NCBI GenBank assembly: GCA_964398945.1
Contig: CAYNOT010000010.1
Coordinates: forward strand, 1-64,000
DNA from: JBGTGG01 sp964398945
GTDB lineage: Bacteria; Bacteroidota; Bacteroidia; Cytophagales; Cyclobacteriaceae
Direction: 5' to 3'
DNA: 64,000 bases
Both the position numbers and the translations under genes were made by a program. The notes under the pieces are model-generated. The model was given only the letters and a program-made list of their open reading frames with translations. It was not told the origin of the DNA and did not search any database. Shown here piece after piece: positions 16,523-25,800 of this stretch (position 1 is the stretch's first letter; each line of letters begins with the position of its first letter).

Positions 16523-17176
16523 TCAGAATATTTTTTTAAGGGTTTGGGGCTCAATTTCATGACCACCTTTAAATACAATCTGATTCGGGGAAATCGATAA
16601 TTTTTTGCACAACCCTTTCATTTCTTCAATTCGTTCCTCCGTTACGAATGGGTCATCTTCACCAATTACATGATAAACACGTTTTCCCTTTAATATTTGA
16701 TGGCCGTGTTCGAAATCCATATCGGGTGGAAATATCCCCGCCCAAAGGATCAGTTTTTCAAAATTGAAACTACCCTGAAGTACCCACCGTGTGGCGGTAG
16801 CGGCACCTTGCGAAAACCCTAAAACCGTAAGCGGAATATCCTTGTTTGCCATTTCACTGACAAGGATTGAATTGAGATAGGTGAGGTAGTTTTCGATATC
16901 CATCAGCCTGTTTTCCCGCGTCATCCAGGTAGCGCCTACCCGATTGTTTTTCGTCTGGTTTCGCGAATTAACATCTTCAAGATAAAAATTGTGTAACCCT
17001 TCCGGTGCAATGACTACTGTTTCTTTGGTTGCAACGGATTCAAATTTTCGAATGAAGTATTTTGCAAGTTGCCCATAACCGTGAAATGCAAAAACAAGGT
17101 GCTTGGTTGAATCTGTAATATCACCTGATTTAAAGTATCGTGCTTTATAGTTGAATGATAGTTCTACGGATTTCAT
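16523..17176 (-). CDS. Alpha/beta hydrolase, phospholipase/carboxylesterase type
   Basis: A 217-residue serine hydrolase with 'LVFAHGYGQ'-like oxyanion strand (here 'FAFHGYGQLAKYF'), nucleophile elbow 'LGFSQGAATATRW' (Ser in GFSQG), acid in 'GEDDPFVTEERI' and histidine in 'FKGGHEIEPQTL'. This set and the length match the PF02230-like carboxylesterase group. It has no signal peptide and should be cytoplasmic. The substrate is unknown. Confidence 0.85.
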   Translation of the reverse strand: MKSVELSFNYKARYFKSGDITDSTKHLVFAFHGYGQLAKYFIRKFESVATKETVVIAPEGLHNFYLEDVNSRNQTKNNRVGATWMTRENRLMDIENYLTYLNSILVSEMANKDIPLTVLGFSQGAATATRWVLQGSFNFEKLILWAGIFPPDMDFEHGHQILKGKRVYHVIGEDDPFVTEERIEEMKGLCKKLSISPNQIVFKGGHEIEPQTLKKIF

Positions 17177-17190
17177 GGCGCCAGCTAAGT

Positions 17191-17222
17191 AACAAAAAAA
17201 GCCCCAATAAATCGGGGCTTTA
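17191..17222 (-). terminator. Rho-independent terminator
   Basis: AAGCCCC (17199-17205) and GGGGCTT (17214-17220) form a stem with an eight-base loop. On the minus strand it is followed by a run of T (A run at 17194-17200). It lies 24 bases after the stop of the small exported protein gene and would end the long minus-strand signalling transcript. Confidence 0.75.
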
Positions 17223-17243
17223 AAATTGTTTTATGGGTGTGTA

Positions 17244-17663
17244 TTACCGTTTAAACCCAAGGGCGCTTCCACCGCAGTAATTGGTGGAACCATCAAAGGA
17301 GTATTGGATGTAGTAAATGCCGGTGGTGTTGCAGGGATAGGCAATGGCGGTGATATACTGGCCACTGATTTTACTGGTAGCTACTTTATTTCGATTGGAA
17401 TCGAAGAGGCTTACCACAATACCATCGGTCCCTTCACCGGGGGCACATAAGTTGATCATGTACTGCGTCCCTTTTGTAAACACGTAGCTATACTCAACGT
17501 AATCCTTTCCCCCTTTTTCAATTTTATAGCTTTTCAAAAAATTGAAACCGGTTGATAATTTAGGAATACACATATTGCTTAATTCTTCCGAATTGCATTG
17601 TCCAATCACTTCTAAAGTGCTGAGAATAAAAATAGAGAGAACAATAAAAGATATTTTTTTCAT
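17244..17663 (-). CDS. Small exported protein, cysteine-containing beta domain
   Basis: A 139-residue exported protein with signal peptide 'MKKISFIVLSIFILSTLEVIGQ'. The mature domain has six cysteines, including 'CNSEELSNMCIP', 'INLCAPGEG', 'AYPCNT' and 'STNYCGGS', and reads like one compact beta sandwich; 'GTQYMINLCAPGEGTDG' and 'TGIYYIQYSF' recall bacterial pre-peptidase C-like modules, but I cannot assign it firmly. It starts 12 bases after a lipoprotein gene. A TTG three codons further upstream was not used because ATG 17663 gives a cleaner signal. Confidence 0.65.
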   Translation of the reverse strand: MKKISFIVLSIFILSTLEVIGQCNSEELSNMCIPKLSTGFNFLKSYKIEKGGKDYVEYSYVFTKGTQYMINLCAPGEGTDGIVVSLFDSNRNKVATSKISGQYITAIAYPCNTTGIYYIQYSFDGSTNYCGGSALGFKR

Positions 17664-17675
17664 AGGGCTCAATTC

Positions 17676-18575
17676 TTAGCTAATAATCTTTGTTCTGATA
17701 CTGTTTGAAGTTGACTTGATGTCTTTAATAATATCTTCATTGATTTCAATGGAACTGGAACTGTTGTCTTCAATTACCATAACTCCGTCAACAATTTTGA
17801 ATGAAGATTCTTTATAGGTATAGGTGATGTTCACTCTGTCGAATACCTTTTTTAGCTCCTGCATGTCGGTCAACAATGATGCCATGTTCTGGTCTGAATC
17901 TTTGTAAAAAGAAAGGAGCAGCATAATGTTTTCGAGGATGATTTTTTGTTCACCAATTTTTTCTTGAAGTTCTTTATTGGATGGATTTGAGGTTGCTACT
18001 TCGCAGGTGATGTGCAACGCTTCCAACCAACCACCGGTAAGCAGCAATACGCTTAGATTTGCGCGGCTTTGCGTCTGTAAATAATGATTGATGCTATTAA
18101 AATTTTGGGTGGTGATCAGCAACAAAGAATCCAGGTTTTTGCTGTTGCTGGCTAGTTTTCCGATGGTTTCGATATCAAAGAACTGGCCAATATTCAAACC
18201 ATCTGCGAGTGTCTTGATGGCGGATATATATTTTATCCCATCTTGGTTTTGTTCATAGATATTGGTGTATCCCAAATCGGTACCATAGATTCCAAGATTG
18301 AGCGCTTTCTTATAGTTGCTGTTGTACTTCGAAAGGTTGTCAGGGTTATTAAGGTAGTTGACGTTATACTTCCTTCCTGATTCTTTTAAAAGGACAGAGA
18401 TTTCCAATGGGCTGGGAATCTGCTGCAGGATGTCCCCGATTACTTCTTCGGAGATAGATGGTCCTTCGTTCTTCGCAGAATCAAAGCTTTCCAATAAAGC
18501 TTGTTCATCCGGTTTTTTACCCGATCCACAGGCACTTATAACCAGTATTAATACCCAGAATATTAAAATTCTCAT
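17676..18575 (-). CDS. Hypothetical lipoprotein linked to TerB-ABC transporter
   Basis: A 299-residue protein with a clear lipobox ('MRILIFWVLILVISACGSG', Cys16). The mature part is almost all helical, with 'LEISVLLKESGRKYNVNYLNNP' and 'LGIYGTDLGYTNIYEQ' read as separate helices, and has no cofactor motif I recognise. It lies 68 bases downstream of the ABC transporter gene and 12 bases upstream of the small exported protein, so the three are likely co-transcribed. Its place at the end of a sensor/transporter cluster suggests an envelope partner of the transporter; this is inference. Confidence 0.7.
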   Translation of the reverse strand: MRILIFWVLILVISACGSGKKPDEQALLESFDSAKNEGPSISEEVIGDILQQIPSPLEISVLLKESGRKYNVNYLNNPDNLSKYNSNYKKALNLGIYGTDLGYTNIYEQNQDGIKYISAIKTLADGLNIGQFFDIETIGKLASNSKNLDSLLLITTQNFNSINHYLQTQSRANLSVLLLTGGWLEALHITCEVATSNPSNKELQEKIGEQKIILENIMLLLSFYKDSDQNMASLLTDMQELKKVFDRVNITYTYKESSFKIVDGVMVIEDNSSSSIEINEDIIKDIKSTSNSIRTKIIS

Positions 18576-18643
18576 AACTGTAAAATTAGACTATTACAAA
18601 GTTAAAAATTAAGCATTCCTGTCCAAAAACTTACGCATTTGCC

Positions 18644-21600
18644 TTATTTTTTTATCGGGAAGTTTATGTTGCCGAAAAACTTTAACGCCCTTCTAATAAG
18701 TTCGAAATACAGGGTAATATACAAGCAAAGTGTCATTAACCAAATGACAAGACTATTAAATAGAAACGTTGAAACAAATGTGCCCAACAGGTTTTTGGAA
18801 GGTGCAAAGAAATGTGCACGGTAATCAAAAATGCTGCTTGGCTGCGGGTCAACAAAGATCGGGTTGATTTGCTGGATAAGCTGGCCATTAAACTCAATGA
18901 TCCGGTCTTTTACGGAGACATTGCGAACCAGGTCCGACAGGCTTTCATTGAAATACTTGTTCTTGTAATCGTTTAGTTTATACGTGCTTCCTTCTGCATT
19001 TTCCATGCTGAAAGCCAGGTTTTCCCTCGCTGAAACGGCTTTGTTATAGATATCCTGATAGAATTTTTTGTAGCTGCCCAGGTAAGTTTCCAGCGTTTCC
19101 CTAAAATCAGGGGTAAAGGTTTCCTTTGTCCACGGTGTGTTCACATCAACTTCTTCCAACCCTTTTTTGAAATAGTCAGGGGCAATGGTTTCCTGGATAA
19201 TGGTAATATCCTTTTGGATCGTTTTATTGATCGAATCGTTTTCGGTGTTGATATTGTCGCTGATGTATTTGAGCTTTGTCTCCAATTTATCCACCAGGAA
19301 AGATCCTTTAAAATCGGCTTGGGATTCTACTTTTTCAAAACTGTAATAGGGTTCTTCGTATGAATTATGTTTGAACTGATAGACCGCCAGTGCTTCATAC
19401 GCCCAGCGTGACGCCATCATATCGGCCACCAAAGGTACTTTTCCTTTGGTACTGATTACATCATTCAAGCGATCAAAACTAAAAAGGAGCCCACTCAAAA
19501 TCATTTGCGGGATCAACAACAACGGGATCATTACATAAACCGTTACGGCCGAATTGAAAGCAGAAGAAATGTTCAGCCCCAATACGTTGGCAAGGCATGC
19601 TACGCTAAACAGGATAAACCAAACCGGAAGGAACATACTCCACTCAATCCCTAAAATCATATTTCCCACCAGCACAAAAGCAATGGTTTGAATAGCGGAC
19701 ATGGTAAACAATATGATCAGCTTCGACATGAGGTAACTATTCCAACTTAAATTAAGGAACGATTCACGTTTCAATATTTTTCTGTCCCGGATAATTTCTT
19801 CAGCGCTCACCGTTAATCCCATAAACAAGGCCACAATAATACTCATCAACAAAAAGGCGGGTAAGTTCTCGTTAAACCTGAACATGTAGGATCCGCCATC
19901 TGGCGAACTTCTATATTTGATAATAATCGCCAGGATAAAGGCAAGCAGAGGCGCTTCCAGCAAATTGATCAACAAATATTGTTTGTTGCTAAGCTTGGAT
20001 AGTGTGTCGCGCGTTGTAAAAATAATCGTTTGCTTAAGCTTGCTTGGCAGCGACAAACTATGCGGGGGTTTTTCTGTTACATCTGCTACTTTGTTGATTT
20101 TAAAACGCTCTGCATATAACTCATACCATTGTGGTGGTGTGATTTTTCGTTTGGTCGTAGGTTGTCCGTATTCATCAACAACCTTTGCTTCTATGATATT
20201 GAAAATCTGCTCCGGGTTCACATTACCACAGGTTTCGCATTGTCCGCGGTTGCTATCAACCTGATGCGTTGATTTTTTAAAATACGTAACCGCTTCAACG
20301 GGATGCCCATTGTACGCAGGGTATCCACCGGTATCCATAATGATCATCTTATCGAACATTTTATAGATGTCGGAAGAAGGCTGGTGGATCACCACAAAGA
20401 TTAACTTTCCTTTTAAGGATAATTCTTTTAGTAAGTCAATTACATTTTCTGAATCGCGTGATGACAACCCGGAAGTTGGTTCATCCAAATACAAGATGGC
20501 CGGTTCACGGATAAGTTCAAGCGCTATGTTCAATCGTTTCCGTTGCCCACCACTAATGGTTTTGTCCAGCGCATTTCCAACACGGAGGTCTTTGCGCTGG
20601 TCAAGCCCTAAATTGGTAAGGACTTCCATCACCCGGTCATGCAGTTGCGCTTCGGTGAAGTCGGCAAAACAAAGTTTCGCGTTATAGTATAAGTTTTGGT
20701 AAACTGTTAATTCTTCAATCAATAAATCATCCTGGGCCACATACCCAATTACACCATGTATTTCATCTTTCTGTGTGTTGATATCGTAGCCGTTTACAAG
20801 GATCTGGCCTTTGGTAGGCTTCACCAATCCGGCCATTACATTTAGCAGTGTGGTCTTTCCGGCACCACTGGCGCCCATAATTCCGATCAGCTTTCCGGGG
20901 CCTTCAGAAATCATCACGTTCCGTAAGCCAATTGCCCCATTCGGAAACTGGAGTTCATCGACAATAGCGGTGAATGAAAGTTTTGTTGTTTTTAATTCGT
21001 GGTTGTAATGGGAAATGGTGTCACTATAATAGATTGCGTCACCGGCTTGTGTTTTAATAGTGCTTCCATGCGAGAACAAATAGATCCTGTTTGATTGCAT
21101 GGTGAAACCATTGAGGATATTGGATTCTTCCCCCAGGTATTTTGTGAAATACATATCCACACTTTTGACACGCATAAATACAAGCGAGCCTTCTATGTGG
21201 CCATGGATTATTTTATAAGTCGTGTTTCCTTTATCAGCTTCGCTGCTCACTAAAAGGATGTCGGTAAAATTCAGTGATGTTGGATCTTCGCTGATTACGA
21301 AGTTTTCAATGAGTTCGTGCTCTTCCTTATCGATATTAAAAACATTGGAGACTGTGTTGATAATCTCCATGCGCTGGGACGAGAAATTTTTGTCGGTGGC
21401 GACTAGTTCAAAAAGTTTGATCAGTACGACAACTTTTTGTTTTTGGGTTAAGGTTTTGTTGATTTTCTTGCAAATGCCAAGTGTTTTAACTGAATCCCGA
21501 ACAGAGGTTAACCTTTTTTTATTGTCGTCTTCGCTGGTTTGGCCGTATTCTGAAAATTTATCGTAAAGCTCCAAATATTCTTTGACGGAATCTTTATCGA

Positions 21601-21715
21601 GTTCAGTTTGAAAAAAGTTGATTACATACTGTCTTTCTTTTTCAGAAACGCCACTATCTTGTTTGGTGATGATAGCAAAGAGTTGTGTTAGCGCTTTGAG
21701 TATTTCTTCACTCAT
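18644..21715 (-). CDS. TerB-like domain / ABCG-type ABC transporter fusion
   Basis: A 1023-residue half-transporter. Residues 1-140 are helical and TerB-like ('LFAIITKQDSGVSEKERQYV', then 'LFELVATDKNFSSQRMEII'). Residues 150-245 are beta-rich and unassigned. The ATPase has Walker A 'GASGAGKTT' (281-289), signature 'ISGGQRKR' (387-394), Walker B 'ILYLDEP' (407-413) and the H-loop 'VIHQPSS', all typical of ABCG. A 'CETC' pair is at 493-496. ABC2-type membrane helices lie at about 579-600, 620-640, 663-690, 695-718 and 723-745, then a 230-residue charged domain and one last helix near 980-1000. The substrate is unknown. It follows siaC in the signalling run. Confidence 0.88.
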   Translation of the reverse strand: MSEEILKALTQLFAIITKQDSGVSEKERQYVINFFQTELDKDSVKEYLELYDKFSEYGQTSEDDNKKRLTSVRDSVKTLGICKKINKTLTQKQKVVVLIKLFELVATDKNFSSQRMEIINTVSNVFNIDKEEHELIENFVISEDPTSLNFTDILLVSSEADKGNTTYKIIHGHIEGSLVFMRVKSVDMYFTKYLGEESNILNGFTMQSNRIYLFSHGSTIKTQAGDAIYYSDTISHYNHELKTTKLSFTAIVDELQFPNGAIGLRNVMISEGPGKLIGIMGASGAGKTTLLNVMAGLVKPTKGQILVNGYDINTQKDEIHGVIGYVAQDDLLIEELTVYQNLYYNAKLCFADFTEAQLHDRVMEVLTNLGLDQRKDLRVGNALDKTISGGQRKRLNIALELIREPAILYLDEPTSGLSSRDSENVIDLLKELSLKGKLIFVVIHQPSSDIYKMFDKMIIMDTGGYPAYNGHPVEAVTYFKKSTHQVDSNRGQCETCGNVNPEQIFNIIEAKVVDEYGQPTTKRKITPPQWYELYAERFKINKVADVTEKPPHSLSLPSKLKQTIIFTTRDTLSKLSNKQYLLINLLEAPLLAFILAIIIKYRSSPDGGSYMFRFNENLPAFLLMSIIVALFMGLTVSAEEIIRDRKILKRESFLNLSWNSYLMSKLIILFTMSAIQTIAFVLVGNMILGIEWSMFLPVWFILFSVACLANVLGLNISSAFNSAVTVYVMIPLLLIPQMILSGLLFSFDRLNDVISTKGKVPLVADMMASRWAYEALAVYQFKHNSYEEPYYSFEKVESQADFKGSFLVDKLETKLKYISDNINTENDSINKTIQKDITIIQETIAPDYFKKGLEEVDVNTPWTKETFTPDFRETLETYLGSYKKFYQDIYNKAVSARENLAFSMENAEGSTYKLNDYKNKYFNESLSDLVRNVSVKDRIIEFNGQLIQQINPIFVDPQPSSIFDYRAHFFAPSKNLLGTFVSTFLFNSLVIWLMTLCLYITLYFELIRRALKFFGNINFPIKK

Positions 21716-21737
21716 CTGTAGAGGTATTAAAAGTTAA

Positions 21738-21783
21738 TCGGTTATTGATAATCTCGGATGGGAACGAAATTACCAATAACCGA
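21738..21783. repeat. Inverted repeat between siaC and the ABC transporter gene
   Basis: TCGGTTATTGATAAT (21738-21752) is answered by ATTACCAATAACCGA (21769-21783): 15 bp arms with one mismatch and a 16-base loop. There is no T run, so it is not a standard terminator. It may be an operator, an mRNA stabiliser or a processing site that changes transporter output relative to siaC. Confidence 0.5.
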
Positions 21784-21799
21784 AGGCAATTGTGTTTGC

Positions 21800-22162
21800 T
21801 TAATACGTTTTGAACTCGAAAGGGATTTCAACCAGTTCCGAAAATTCCTGGCCGGCTTCTTCCATATCTTCATCATCTTCATGAAAATACCATAGGATTT
21901 TCATGCTATCGATATCTTCGAGGGCAGAAAGCACATCCAGTATAAGTTTTGATGAAGCGGTATTGAAGTATTCCAATTTAAATACAAACTCTGTTTCAGG
22001 ATTTGCTTCTTTGCCATACGCGGCAATCCATTCCAGTACCGGTCTATAGAATTCTGCTGAATCCTCAGGCAATGATCTTCCCGAAATTTCGAAAATCCCA
22101 TTGTTCTTGTCGAGCATTATTTTCGGGGTGTCTTCGGTTCCTTCAAGATTTAAAATTTCCAT
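21800..22162 (-). CDS. siaC: SiaC family regulatory phosphoprotein (DUF1987)
   Basis: A 120-residue single-domain protein of the DUF1987/SiaC family, which folds like a STAS antagonist. The motif 'LEYFNTASSK' places Thr68 at the same number as the threonine reported as phosphorylated in Pseudomonas aeruginosa SiaC. There, SiaB phosphorylates and SiaA dephosphorylates SiaC, and unphosphorylated SiaC activates the cyclase SiaD. Here siaB and a SiaA-like phosphatase lie directly upstream, but no GGDEF protein is in the window, so the output must differ or lie elsewhere. The gene is 32 bases after siaB. Confidence 0.88.
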   Translation of the reverse strand: MEILNLEGTEDTPKIMLDKNNGIFEISGRSLPEDSAEFYRPVLEWIAAYGKEANPETEFVFKLEYFNTASSKLILDVLSALEDIDSMKILWYFHEDDEDMEEAGQEFSELVEIPFEFKTY

Positions 22163-22194
22163 GATCTATTTCAAGTTTAAAGTCTGTTATTGAT

Positions 22195-22740
22195 TTAGTT
22201 TTCGCGGGGCACGTACACCTTCAAGGAGAAGAAGCAATACTCATTTCCCATTTCCGGGAAATCATACTCCAACTTAGTCCCGGATTTTCTAGCCATGTCT
22301 ACAAATCCAAGCCCAGCACCACCTTTTTCGGAGATGGTTGTGTTTTTAATGATGCTCTTATAAAGCTCTTTTAACCCTTCCTTGTCCAGGTTGTTGATTT
22401 GTTCCAGCTTTTCTTTTAGTCCGGCCACATTTTCTTTACGGATTGGGTTTCCTGACATGATGGTGTATTGCGTGGCTTGTCTACCAATAAGGAAAATAGC
22501 AGCGTGGCTGGTCAGCGCACCCTCTACTAATTCATCACTGTGTTTAACAATATTTTGCAATGCCTCAACCATCACATTGAATACCTTACGCTTGATGCTG
22601 GACTCTTCCCCGGAAGAATCAAGGTTGCGTTCAGCCATGGACAAGATTGACTTTGTGGTCTCTTGGGTAAAATCACCCTGGTACACAAGAATCAAATTCT
22701 CAGACATCATGGTGCGGTGCAGGTCATAGATGAAATTCAT
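22195..22740 (-). CDS. siaB: SiaB family protein kinase
   Basis: A 181-residue GHKL-type ATPase of the SiaB family (DUF6272). The N box is visible as 'VEALQNIVKHS' (58-68, Glu59 and Asn63), the metal/ATP region includes 'GNPIRKEN', and the G2-like lid 'EKGGAGLGFVDMARKSG' sits at about 138-154. It is expected to phosphorylate SiaC on Thr68 and so oppose the SpoIIE-type phosphatase next to it. It is 96 bases downstream of that phosphatase gene and 32 bases upstream of siaC. Confidence 0.87.
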   Translation of the reverse strand: MNFIYDLHRTMMSENLILVYQGDFTQETTKSILSMAERNLDSSGEESSIKRKVFNVMVEALQNIVKHSDELVEGALTSHAAIFLIGRQATQYTIMSGNPIRKENVAGLKEKLEQINNLDKEGLKELYKSIIKNTTISEKGGAGLGFVDMARKSGTKLEYDFPEMGNEYCFFSLKVYVPREN

Positions 22741-22836
22741 GAGCTATAGTTATTTGAAGTTAATTTTAATGTGGTTCGCTAAGATATTAAGTTTTAAGAG
22801 GAATCTTACTCAAATGCCTCAAAATCAGTGTTTTTG

Positions 22837-25800
22837 TTAAAATTTTATTCCAATTAACAGCACGTCATCAGTCTGTTTCACATCACCCCGCCAGTTTTCC
22901 CACTCCTGGTCAAACCTTTTCGCAGCTTCGGCCATCGATTTTGCGTGTACTTCATCAATTAATTCCCGGGTTCGTTTCGGTCCAAACTTCCGGTTTTCAG
23001 GGCCTCCGAATTGATCCGGGTACCCATCCGAGCAGAAGTAAATGGAATCCCCTTTATTGAGTTTCAATTTGGTGTTGGTAAAGTTAGTCTGGTTCTTGAA
23101 AATACCACCTCCAATCGGAAATTTATTGCCCTTCACCTCTTCCATTATACCTTTTTGCATTACATACAACGGCCTGTGTGCCCCGGCATATTCAACTGCC
23201 CCGGTTGCTACATTGATCTTGCACAGGGCGATGTCCATTCCATCCTTTGTAGTGGCATCCTCATCCTGGCGCAAGGTGGTTGTTACCCCTTCATCCAGCA
23301 AATCCAGGATAATTCCCGGTTCGGTAATCTTGCGGCTTCTCACTATATCGTTCAACAAGAAATAACCAATCAATGAAAGCAAGGCCCCCGGCACGCCATG
23401 TCCGGTACAGTCCACTGCGGCAATAAAGATTTCATCCTTCATTTGGATGTACCATGGAAAATCGCCACTGACCACATCTTTGGGCTTATATAAAATGAAA
23501 GAATCGGGAAGCGCCTTGCTGATCACGCGGTTGTTTGGCAGGATGGCGGTCTGAATACGCTTGGCGTAATTGATACTCTCGGTAATTTTTTTGTTTTTCG
23601 TTTGAATCTCCAATTCGATCGCTTTCCTTTCGGTGATGTCGTGAGAGACCACCAACACCGATTCGAGGGTTTCGGATTCATCGAATTCAGGAATGGCATT
23701 TACCTGCATTACACGTTCGCCCATTTCTGATGGGAAGATCATTTCTGCACCTACCTTCTCATTGGTAGCATTCACTTCTTCCACAATTTTCAACCATCCT
23801 TCCAGTATGTTGCTGTCCAGTTCGGTTTCCCGGATGTTCTTGTTCAGGAAGGCTGAAATATTTTTGCCCGTATACTGTTGGATAACCGGGTTGATGTAGG
23901 AGATCGAATCGTTTTCCAATCGGGTGATCAAATCCAGCGAATTTTCAGAAAGTGCCTGCATCTTACTGCGCATCCGTTGTTCCTGTTCTGCGCGTCTCTT
24001 CTCTGTGATGTCGCGCGAGTTGAGAATGAAACCGTGAATCGCAGGGTTGGCCAACATGTTCGTTCCTGTTGACTCCAGCCAGATGAAGTTACCTTCTTTG
24101 GTTTTGTATTCGTACTGAACCGTCACTTTCTCATCCGGGCTCTGCAACATTTTTGCAAAAATTTCATTGAAGAGCGCCTGATAATCCGGGTGCACTTTAT
24201 CGATATCGCTTTTGCCGATCATTTCTTTTTGACCGTACCCTAAAATCGTTTCAACAGAAGGGGAGATGTAGCGGATGCTATGGTCTTCTTCATAAATAGT
24301 GATAACCTCCGAAGCATTTTCAAGTAGAAGCTGCATCCGCTTTTGTGTGCGGTTTACTTCTTCAATTTTTTCTTCCAGTTGGATATTGGATCGTGTAAGC
24401 TCTTCCTGCGTGGCTTGCATCTCTTCTGCATTCTGCCGCAACACTTCTTGTTTTTCCTGAAGCTCGTTACTCATTTGCTGAGACTCTTCAAGGTGCTTGC
24501 GCGTGCGCTCGTTTACTTTGATGTTAAAGATTGTGCGGGCAAGGATCAAACTTAGTTCCTGCACAAATTTTACTTGCGAAGAATCAAATTTTTTGAACCC
24601 GGCAAATTCCAAAATACCATACACTTCTTCGTTTGTGATCAACGGCACCACCAATATGCACGTAGGGCGCTGATCGCCCAGGATACCGGAGGTGATGCTA
24701 ACATAATCTTCCGGGATTTCTGTACGGAGGATGGCATCTTTTTCAGCGTATGCCTGGCCTACCAACCCTTCCGCAAAACGAAATTCTTTCTTCAGGTATT
24801 TTTTTCTTCCGTACGCAAAACTCGAGCGCATCTCAATAACAATATCGTCTTCGTTTTCGTCATTGACCACATAGAAGGCACCTTGAATGGCACCGATTTT
24901 TTCCAGGATGAATTTGATCACATCCATTCCAAGGGCATCGATGGAATCGTGTAAACGAAGGATCTCACTGATCTCGGCAACACCACGCACGATCCAGTTG
25001 CGTTCGTTGTCACGCTTTTCATTTTCGATGAGGTTGGTCCGCATGTTCAACAACGACATTCCTAAAATGTCATTGTCACTTGCCGGTTTGAATTCGGTAT
25101 CCAATTCACCTTCACCGATGCGCCTTGCAAATTCGGCATTTGTTTTAAGGGTACCCACCAGCTCATCCACCTTTTCACCCATTTGGCCAAATTCGTCTTT
25201 GCTATGGTTTTCAGATTTCTCAGGAAGGATACCTTGTGCTATTAGCCCCACTGTATTGCGCATCGAATTGAGAGGCCCTACAATCGACCGGGTAATGATC
25301 ATGGACAATAAAATGGTAAGTGCCAGCAAGCACAGGCTTACATATACAAATGTTGTAAGCAATGAGCGGGCATCGCCATTGGCTTCGGCAACATCCATGG
25401 AGGCCACCACCACCCAATTTGTTTCCGGGATGATCCGTGTAATTTGAATGGTTTCATTTCCCGAGTAATCTACCCCTGTTTGTTTTTGTGGGCCTTCCTC
25501 AAGGGTTTTTTCAATAACAGATACAGCATTGCTTCCGGGAATAAAATCAATGTTTTTATACTCCTTGCGCAGCGGGCTGATCAATACAATTTTCTTGGTA
25601 GCTGGATCTTGACGCGCAAGTACTACTTCGCCTGTTTTACCAAGTCCCTGGTATTTTTTAAGAATCGCAAAGGCCCTATCAAGGTTGATTTTAATGATGA
25701 GCAATTGCTGGCCTTCCGGTGTGTTTAGCGGGGCCGCTGCGTACGAAAAATATTTGTTTGATTCTGTATCTTTTATAACATCACTAAAGTGAAGCTTCAA

